Shown here: piece after piece, positions 57,226 through 64,000 of the stretch | How the letters are laid out: each line of letters begins with the position of its first letter | How positions within the stretch are numbered: the stretch's first letter is position 1 | Assembly: GCA_030142905.1 (NCBI GenBank) | Contig: JASJOG010000080.1 | Span: forward strand, 124,001-188,000 | DNA: 64,000 nt | Direction: 5' to 3' | DNA from: Heliopora coerulea | Lineage: Eukaryota > Cnidaria > Anthozoa > Scleralcyonacea > Helioporidae | Notes under the pieces: generated by a model | What the model saw: the letters and a program-made list of their open reading frames with translations, nothing else | The model's database searches: none | Told to the model about the DNA's origin: nothing | Translations under genes and position numbers: made by a program

Positions 57226-60200
57226 GAGAATGGTACCGTTTCCGAGAAAGGAGATGACCTCATTAGTTCATTTGACTTGGACTACACACCACTGAATACA
57301 GAACAAAAGGAAAGAACATTTGCTTTGCTAAAGGAAATGTCACACGTGTTCGCAAGAGACCAAAACGACCTTGCCTCTGCTGAAGTGGTTGGAAACGAGA
57401 TACACTTGACCGATAATGTCCCATCAAGGGAACCCTACAGAAGAGTACCACCAGGGCAGTTGGACGAGTTTAAAAAAGCAATGGAGAGAATGCTATCGTC
57501 CGGAGTGATCAGCGAATCAAAGAGTCCATATGTGTCACTAGTGGTATCAGTAAGTAAGAAGACGGTAACCCGAGAGTTTGCGTCGATTTCCGAAAGATAA
57601 ATGCCAAAATGATCAGAGATGCCTACCCTCTTCCACGAATCTCAAACACACTCGAAGCTCTCCAAGGCGCACGTTCGTTCTACTCTCTAGATCTCCAGAG
57701 TGGTTATCTCCAAGTTGGTATGGCGGAGAAAAATAAACCTAAAACGGCGATGACAACCCCTTTCGGGTTGTTCGAGTTCAACAGCATGCCCTTCGGTCTG
57801 ACCAATGCTCCCGTGACCTTCCAAAGGTTAATGGAGAGATGTTTGACTGGTCTTAACTCGAAAATTTGTCTCGCCTATCTTGATGACGTTATAGTTTTCG
57901 TCAGGACGTTTGACGAAATGTTGGAGAGACTTTAAGCTGTCCTCAAGCGCCTTGAAGAACACGGTTTAAAGTTGAAGCCCTCTAAGGGCCAGTTATTCCA
58001 GACGAAGCTCACTTATTTGTGGCACGTTGTATCTGTGAATGGGGTCGAACCAGACCCTGGGATGATTTTGGCATTACCGAAATGGCTAGAAAATCCACCA
58101 AAAACTAGGAAGGAGCTGCAAACTTTCCTGGGTTTCGCCGGCTACTATCAGCACTTTGTTGATTTGTTCGCCAGGATTGCTGTGCCCTTAAGCCAGATGA
58201 TTAGACAACCCAAAGCTAGCGAAACCCCTGGTAAAACCGAACCTTCTCTATTTCAGAGCACTGAAGCTTGCCAAGGTGCGTTTAAATTGCTCATTACGAA
58301 ACTATCAACACCCCCTGTCTTGGCGTTTGCTGATTTCAATCTACCGTCCATTCTTCACACCAACGCTGCAGGCGTAGGCCTCGGGGCCGTCCTTTATCAA
58401 ATGCAGAATGGAAAACAATACGTCCTGGCATATGGGAGCCGATCCCTTAACCACTCCGAACGGCGATACTGCGCCTATCGTCGAGAGTTTCTCGCCTGAA
58501 GTGGGCTGTCACCGAGAAGTTCCGATCGTACTTGTATGGACGGAAGTTCCACGTCATCACAAATAGTAACCCGTTGACTTACCTCCTAACATCAGCAAAG
58601 CTCAGTGCAACCGACCACCGTTGGCTATCCAATTTGTCGACCTACGATTTCACAATCATGTACAGGGTGGGAAAGTTTTGAGGAGATGCAGATGGTCTGT
58701 CCAGGATGCCCCAGGAACCAGAAACGGATCAACTACAAAACGACCGGGCATCTGATTAAGATTACCTCAAACCCTTTGTAGAGAAATTATACCCATCAGA
58801 AACAGAACCGACCCGTGTCTGTACCATGAACAAGGTCGAGGCCATCTGCGGCTATCACATAGCCAACAACCCTGATGTTAATGGGGACAATATTTGCTCA
58901 GTCGTGGAGATATAAGCAACCGCTCTCAAAGCAATCTCTGCCGAATCAAATGTATCCCATCCAGAAACAGGTTTAGGCATGGTGTCAGCAGTTCGATGGG
59001 GCGAGCTCCAAACAAAAGATTCAGCAATTGGTCGAGTGATCGAGATCTTAGAAGGTCGAGATAACACCATGACTTACAAGGATCGTGTAGTTAACCGTCT
59101 GTTAAAAGAGAAACATAAATTCGTTCGACAAAGAGTCATTGATGGCACAGAGGTGTTCCAACTAGTAACAAGTGATTTGCGACTGCGTGTCCTCCGTGGT
59201 CTTCACGACAACATCGAACACTCGGACAAAGATAAAACCATCGACCTGATCCGTCAACGCTTCTACTGGCCCGGTATGACAACCGATATTGAATGTTACA
59301 TCTGTTACTGTCATCGATGTATCATGCGCAAAGCTGCTGACCCTCCACGTGCTCCACTCGTCCCGATCTTAGCAACTGAGTCCCTGGAGCTCCTTACTAT
59401 CGACTTTCTCAGCTTAGAGAAAGGGAAGAGGGGTATGAAAATGTGTTGGTCGTAACTGACAGTTTCACGAAATATTCCTGGGTGTTCCCGACCCGAAACC
59501 AAAAGGCAACGACTGTTGCCAAGGTGCTGTGGGAAAAGATGCTAGTCCATTATGGTTTTCCACAAAGGTTACATTCCGACCTCGGAAAAGATTTCTATTC
59601 TAGACAGATTAAAGATCCCTGCCAAGTTGTTGGTATCGAGAAGACTAGAACTTCCCCTTACCATACTCAAGAAACGGCCAAACTGAGTGATTTAACAGGA
59701 CCCTTCTTGGTACGCTTGGCGCACTAGATGGAGACAAGAAGACAGACTGGCCACGTTATGTGGCCCCCTTAGTGTACGCCTATAACAGTACGAAGCACGG
59801 CTCCACCGGATATTCACCATACTACTTCATGTTTGGCTGCCATCTACAATTGCCCGTTGATGTTGCTCTGGGATTAGATTAACTGGGGAAGGAGATTAAA
59901 CCATACTCCCCTTATGCAGATGACCTTCGAGCCCAACTGGTCCACGCCTACGATTTGGTATCTAAAGCGATGAGTAAACGAGCCAAGAACAATAAGAGAA
60001 GTTACCAACCAGTACACCAGAGAAAACATCCTCTTGCCCGGCGACCGAGTGTTCGTTCGGAACCTGAGTGCAAGAGGGAAGCATAAGCTGCAAGATCGGT
60101 GGGAAGCCATACCATATACTATAACCCGGAAGGTACGGGATCAGCCAGTGTATGCTGTCAAGCCAGGTGGTGGTGGAAAGGAGAGGGCACTACACCGAAA

Positions 60201-60522
60201 TCTTTTACTACCAAGTAGACTACCCAAGATACACATCGCGCAGGAGAGGAGACGAACCCCAAGAGTAGGGCGGACGCCCACCTTGGAAGGAAATGAAAGT
60301 GATGGACGCCACCGAGGTGAGGACGAAGTAGTCGAAGATTTGTTAACCCCCAGTAGACCTTCCGAATGTCAAGCACCACTTAACTCGGAAGCATCAGAAT
60401 TTACCGTACCGAAGGCCACACCTTCAACAGAAGATGAAACAACGGATGAAGCACCGATGTTCGAAATGGACAGCATACACACAACAGAATCACCTGTTCA
60501 GGCAGAACGTACAAGAAGTTAA
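57226..60522 (+). pseudogene. Gypsy pol remnant: RT, RNase H, integrase
   Basis: RT: YRRVPPGQLDEFKKAMERML (about 57436-57495), FYSLDLQSGY (about 57680), FGLTNAPVTFQRLM (about 57795) and YLDDVIVF (about 57877-57900). A TAA at 57933-57935 follows. RNase H: ILHTNAAGVGLGAVLY (about 58350-58398), where the catalytic Asp of the usual T-D-A motif is Asn. Integrase: zinc-binding pattern with HDNIEH and CYCHRC (about 59200-59325), TIDFLSLE (59397-59420), HSDLGKDF (about 59575), then a damaged stretch in which the third acidic residue is not recognisable. The C-terminal region (60034-60522) has a PGDRVFVRNLSARGKHKLQD module. Frame changes near 57570, 58500, 59455 and 59680. Inactive. Confidence 0.9.
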
Positions 60523-60805
60523 AGGGCTGAGTAAAACCTTAGAGAACAGTCATCTGTTACGCGATCAAGAAGAATATCGAAGCCTCCAGAACGTTTTTGG
60601 AATTAATGTGACTTGGATCCACAAGGCTGCAGTTCTTCTTTCACTGTTAAATCAGGATAAGCAAATCCTCATCCAGAACGTGTTAGAGGCATAGCTTGCT
60701 ACTCCATTTCAAGTGCAATGTAATTGATGGGACATCAAATAATAGTTGCCAATTTTCTAACTTTTTTATTGAAATAAACGTAAGAGTTTTCTACTAATGT
60801 AAGCT

Positions 60806-60840
60806 AAACTTCGGGACGAAGTTTTGTGCGAGGGGGGAAA
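60806..60840 (+). other. Hairpin and polypurine tract of the Gypsy element
   Basis: AAACTTCGGGACGAAGTTT (about 60806-60824) is a perfect small hairpin, followed by GAGGGGGGAAA (60830-60840), the presumed plus-strand primer site just before the 3' LTR. Confidence 0.8.
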
Positions 60841-60842
60841 TA

Positions 60843-61095
60843 TGTAGAATGTATAATCGGGCGTCTGGGACAAAACTGTCTGCTGCGTGGTTGCTTGCTG
60901 TCAACGCATGTAATGTAATACTTGTTGATTAACAAGATTAAGAGAGATAGAAAGAACTTTTGACAGTCGAGAGAAGCTCGTGACCCTGAATCTTCACGAA
61001 TCTTTTTTCACCAGCAATAAAGAAATATTCCTAACAAACTCTTACGTGTAAACTTTCGCGTAGCTGCTTAGCATTGCGAATGGCGACCTGCTACA
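60843..61095 (+). repeat. Gypsy 3' LTR
   Basis: Begins TGTAGAATG after the polypurine tract and ends GACCTGCTACA, giving TGTAG/CTACA inverted ends. It is 253 bp and contains an AATAAA at 61016-61021. The length is judged from ends only, since no 5' LTR is available for comparison. Confidence 0.8.
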
Positions 61096-61300
61096 TAAGC
61101 TGGGTCGATTATCTATTTGCATTTTATTTGGAGTCCCACATGTCGATTGTCAGCCAAGGTGTTTGTGTCTTTTAACAGAGTTTGCCTTTGGTTTTTCGTT
61201 TCAATTGAGAGATATAAAAAGGCCGTTATTTGGTAAACAAATCTTATCGTAATCCTGAACATAACTCTAAATCAGCCCAACAATTAATTACCGACCACCA
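61096..61300. other. Noncoding
   Basis: No supported feature. Confidence 0.4.
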
Positions 61301-61440
61301 TAGTCTTTCTCAAAACTACTTTATGACATGTTTGTGGAAATTGATCGTCCAGGTTAGTGTAGTCTTGAGAAAGACTGTTGGTGGAAGTGACTAACGTTTC
61401 GACAGCACTAGCGGAAGTCATCTTCAGAGTCAAAAGGAGA
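61301..61440 (-). repeat. Penelope-type 3' end remnant with hammerhead-like core
   Basis: On the minus strand CTGAAGATGAC (near 61424-61434), CCGCTAGTGCTGTC and GAAACGTTAG follow the same CTGANGA-N-GAC...GTC-GAAACGTT layout as 53861-53894. TAGTCTTTCTCAA (61302-61314) is mirrored at about 61364-61376, giving an outer stem. No coding sequence remains. Confidence 0.5.
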
Positions 61441-62480
61441 GTAAATGTCAGATTCACCTGTATTCGTATCTGGTTCGTGCGTCATAAGTGGGCGGTCGTA
61501 TGAGTCATGGAGGTGTGATTGTTTGTGAAACAGTAGGTGTGGGTGTGTAGGCGTTAATTATCAGTTGTCGAAGTGTTAAGTCTATTGGTGGTTTGCACGT
61601 TTGAATTTGTGAATTAGTCGTTTGTAAGGTCCTGGTAATTGTTGTGATCGGTTTAGTGGTTTTTGTTAGTCACCTTAGTCGGCCGACCTATTTGACGTAC
61701 CCTAAATCCGCCACTGCTAGTTCCCTACCATTGATCACTATGAACAACAGTGTCCTAATATTTAACCACAAAAAGTTGATTCATTTCAGCGATGACTTTT
61801 ATTTTTCCAAAGTACTGATTATTGTTTTTTTGTTTTTCAAGAGAGCCAACTCTCAGATGAGGCAATTTATGCACATGGTGAGCCAAGCTTCAGTGGCGCG
61901 TTACCACAAGGTAAGTTTCCCAATTATTGTATAATGAATCTTGTCTTGAGAAACAAATAGTAAAGAGACAACTGTCAAAGCACTGACCACAAAAATTCAG
62001 TAATGTAAGTAATTGTCAGTTTACTAAAGCAATAAAGTACTAATTGCCAATTCCATAAGGTAATGATTACTTAAAACATCTTTTACAGTGGACACGAAGT
62101 ATTCACTTGTCAACAATTTATATTATATTAAGTGGTTAGATTTTTATATGAATCGGATAGTTCTTAAAAAGCTAGTGGGTAAGTGGAACTTTCGATGCAT
62201 TTTCTCAAATTATTATCAGCATTCCCTTCCAAATAGGCAACCCAGGCTTTTTACAACTTCCTCCTGATAAATTCATCAGCTAACAAAAAAGCAAAACCCA
62301 ATTTGAGGTCATTTTCACAATGACGTTAACCCACTCCTGTTCTCCAGGTCAGCCTCTCCATTAGTGGTGACAACAGACGTCCTAGTCTAGTTGGGATAAC
62401 GAGGAGCATCAAAGTTTCTATGGTAGGCAAACGCTCGGGGAAAATATGCTAAAAATAGTGAGAAATATAAAAACTACTAG
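61441..62480. other. Noncoding, with a hAT-like terminus
   Basis: CCTAAATCCGCCACTG at 61701-61716 matches the terminus at 27208-27223. The 96-codon ORF at 61644-61934 crosses it and is not called. Confidence 0.45.
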
Positions 62481-63912
62481 GATAATGGAATATTCAACTT
62501 CCATGGCTCGTGTAAATATCATAGCACTATAATGATATTCTATATGTTGCATTCAAAATGCTTTTTCCATGAATAAATAGTGACTGAGGTTCACAAATCT
62601 TACACCTTCAATACGACTTTTGGGAGGGGTGGGGGCAAAATGGAGGTCAAAAAATTACTCTACTGAAGCAAAAGCCCCCTCACTCCCTTCCGTTCGTACG
62701 ACTACTGCAAACCTCTACCGAACTTCAAATATTCAGTATTCAATTTCATGCCTCCAAAGCAACGCGGCTATTCACTGCTGACCAGATTGTACCAAGTATG
62801 TGAATATTTGAAATAGGGACACTGACGTCATAAAGAATACTCGAAATTCGAAAACAAGGCTTCTCGAACGACTAGACACGCGATAGATTGCAAATAATTG
62901 GGATGGACGGCCTGAAGATGACAACAAAAACACCGAGCAGTATGACATGTGACTGAATGATGAATTGCGCGTTTTGATTGGCTGATAAAAACACGTTTCA
63001 TGACGACATAAGATACATGAAAAAGAGATTTCAAAATAGCCACAGTTTTGATAATGTTCAAGAAAGCGACACATTAAAGACAAAAAAAAAAAAAAATAGA
63101 TCCCATTATACTTCAATTGAGAGCCCTGAGGCCTGGACTTAAAGGAGGGTCCTTAGTATTAAAAAACGTCAATATTTGAATTAGTGACCGGGGTTCTTAA
63201 ATTCTTTTCACACTTATAAGAGTGGCGTTAAATCGAAAGAGGCGCTAATATAAAAGAATAGCATTTTGTCCTGACAGTAAAATCAATACGAACATTCAAC
63301 TAAAAGTTAAGACCATTTCGATCTCTTATTTCTTTGTTGTAATCAATTAATTCAGCACAATATTGACAAAAACCCCGGATTAAATTTAAATCATTAGTGA
63401 TTGTCTTATTAGACGACAAAATCTCTTCCATGACGTTAGAGCCTTCACCTTCAACAATGTCTGGTGACGCCTATGTCAAAACCAGACTATTTTACGATGT
63501 GCATTGCTGGGGCGCTTACTGTTTGTTTGCATTCTTTACGTGTGGCCTCTTATTCGAAATGGACGCAAAATCGGGCGGAGGCGTAATTAGAACATTTGCA
63601 GCATGTTTATATTTTATTCTATTTATCAACCACAACAGAAATTTTTTTCATTTTCGTCAAATCTTTGTCGTATTAGAAGCTAATTGTTGCTAATATCCGT
63701 TTCAATCATTCTTTCTTCAACTTAATTTGATGTAATTCTATGAAAACCGTCTTAATGAACAATTTCTAATAGTTTTGAAATTGTGACATTTATTTGTTGT
63801 TTGTTTTCAATAACGTCATGAACTGGTGTCATGGTCAATACGTAATATTTCCAGGTCATTTGTTTGTTGTTAGTTCATCATAACAATTAACCATTAGTTT
63901 GTAAAAATTTTT
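62481..63912. repeat. Diverged dispersed repeat, copy 2
   Basis: Collinear with 27481-29670. The ORF at 63397-63693 (98 aa, cysteine-containing hydrophobic middle) lies inside but has no preserved counterpart in copy 1, so it is not called as a gene. Confidence 0.8.
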
Positions 63913-63918
63913 AAAGAT

Positions 63919-64000
63919 TTAACGCTTTTCTGTCTAAAAGGTCTCCCCTTGACGAGTAAAATCGTTTGGCGTTAGCCGGGGTAAAATACCAAAATCGGGT
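63919..64000. mobile_element. piggyBac-like MITE, cut by window end
   Basis: TTAA at 63919-63922, then CGCTTTTCTGTC and GACGAGTAAAATCGTTTGGC, the same interior as 5900-6000. The right end lies outside the window. Confidence 0.65.

Larger units (their letters stand above)
57225..61095 (+). mobile_element. 5'-truncated Gypsy (Ty3) LTR retrotransposon
   Basis: Contains most of pol, a polypurine tract and a 3' LTR, but no gag, protease or 5' LTR in the window. It abuts a LINE scrap on the left. Several frameshifts and stops make it defective. Confidence 0.92.

Noticed and set aside
63397..63693. 98-aa ORF with hydrophobic centre
   Set aside because: Lies in a diverged repeat; the other copy near 29400 does not keep the frame.

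Overview
The window looks like AT-rich nuclear DNA from a cnidarian, most likely an anthozoan and plausibly a stony coral. This is inference from metazoan-style introns, the mix of transposon families (Penelope-like, Crypton-type tyrosine recombinase, hAT with BED finger, Gypsy, Polinton-type polymerase, piggyBac-like MITEs, tRNA-derived SINEs) and an IRE1/RNase L-like kinase-nuclease exon. No bacterial operon, rRNA or CRISPR is present. Host genes are few and most recognisable coding sequence belongs to mobile elements in various states of decay.

Layout. (1) 1-6471 and 13586-22188 are two same-strand copies of one segmental duplication, about 7.1 kb apart. Each copy carries an ankyrin-repeat gene (8 repeats in the left copy, 12 in the right), a short conserved ORF, a 0.65 kb inverted-repeat-bounded block, a Penelope-like 3' fragment with an inverted arm, and piggyBac-like MITEs. 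The right copy also gained a Crypton-type insert (14861-15973), a Harbinger-like insert (about 21152-21724) and an exact-frame 396-bp internal ankyrin expansion. (2) 6472-13585 is the spacer, with microsatellites and a diverged 2.5 kb repeat that recurs at 44.4-47 kb. (3) 22.6-24.8 kb is a decayed protein-primed DNA polymerase B of Polinton/adintovirus type. (4) 25-35 kb holds SINEs, foldback elements, MITEs and a 2 kb repeat that recurs at 62.5-63.9 kb. (5) 35223-36541 is the clearest host coding exon: a complete protein kinase domain fused to a KEN ribonuclease domain, opening at a splice acceptor. (6) 36.5-46.9 kb is mostly noncoding, with a piggyBac-like non-autonomous element (41432-42723). 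(7) 46970-49425 is a complete hAT element with 8-bp target duplication, a three-exon transposase carrying three in-frame stops, and a recognisable empty site elsewhere in the window. (8) 51105-54402 is a complete Penelope-like retroelement with 13-bp target duplication, inverted terminal repeats made of a GAGATAYCCGGTGACC-type motif, RT plus GIY-YIG domains and a hammerhead-like core overlapping its stop codon. (9) 56.3-61.1 kb holds paired inverted SINEs, a LINE scrap and a 5'-truncated Gypsy element with a 3' LTR. (10) 61.3 kb to the end is repeat remnants.

Functional reading. The two host themes are ankyrin-repeat proteins expanding by duplication and a cytosolic-looking kinase-KEN RNase. 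The combination recalls the parts of RNase L, but here they are separate loci about 17 kb apart and no physical fusion is seen. The most unusual non-host structure is the Penelope-like element with inverted tandem-motif ends and a ribozyme-like core that recurs, degenerate, at several other places in the window.
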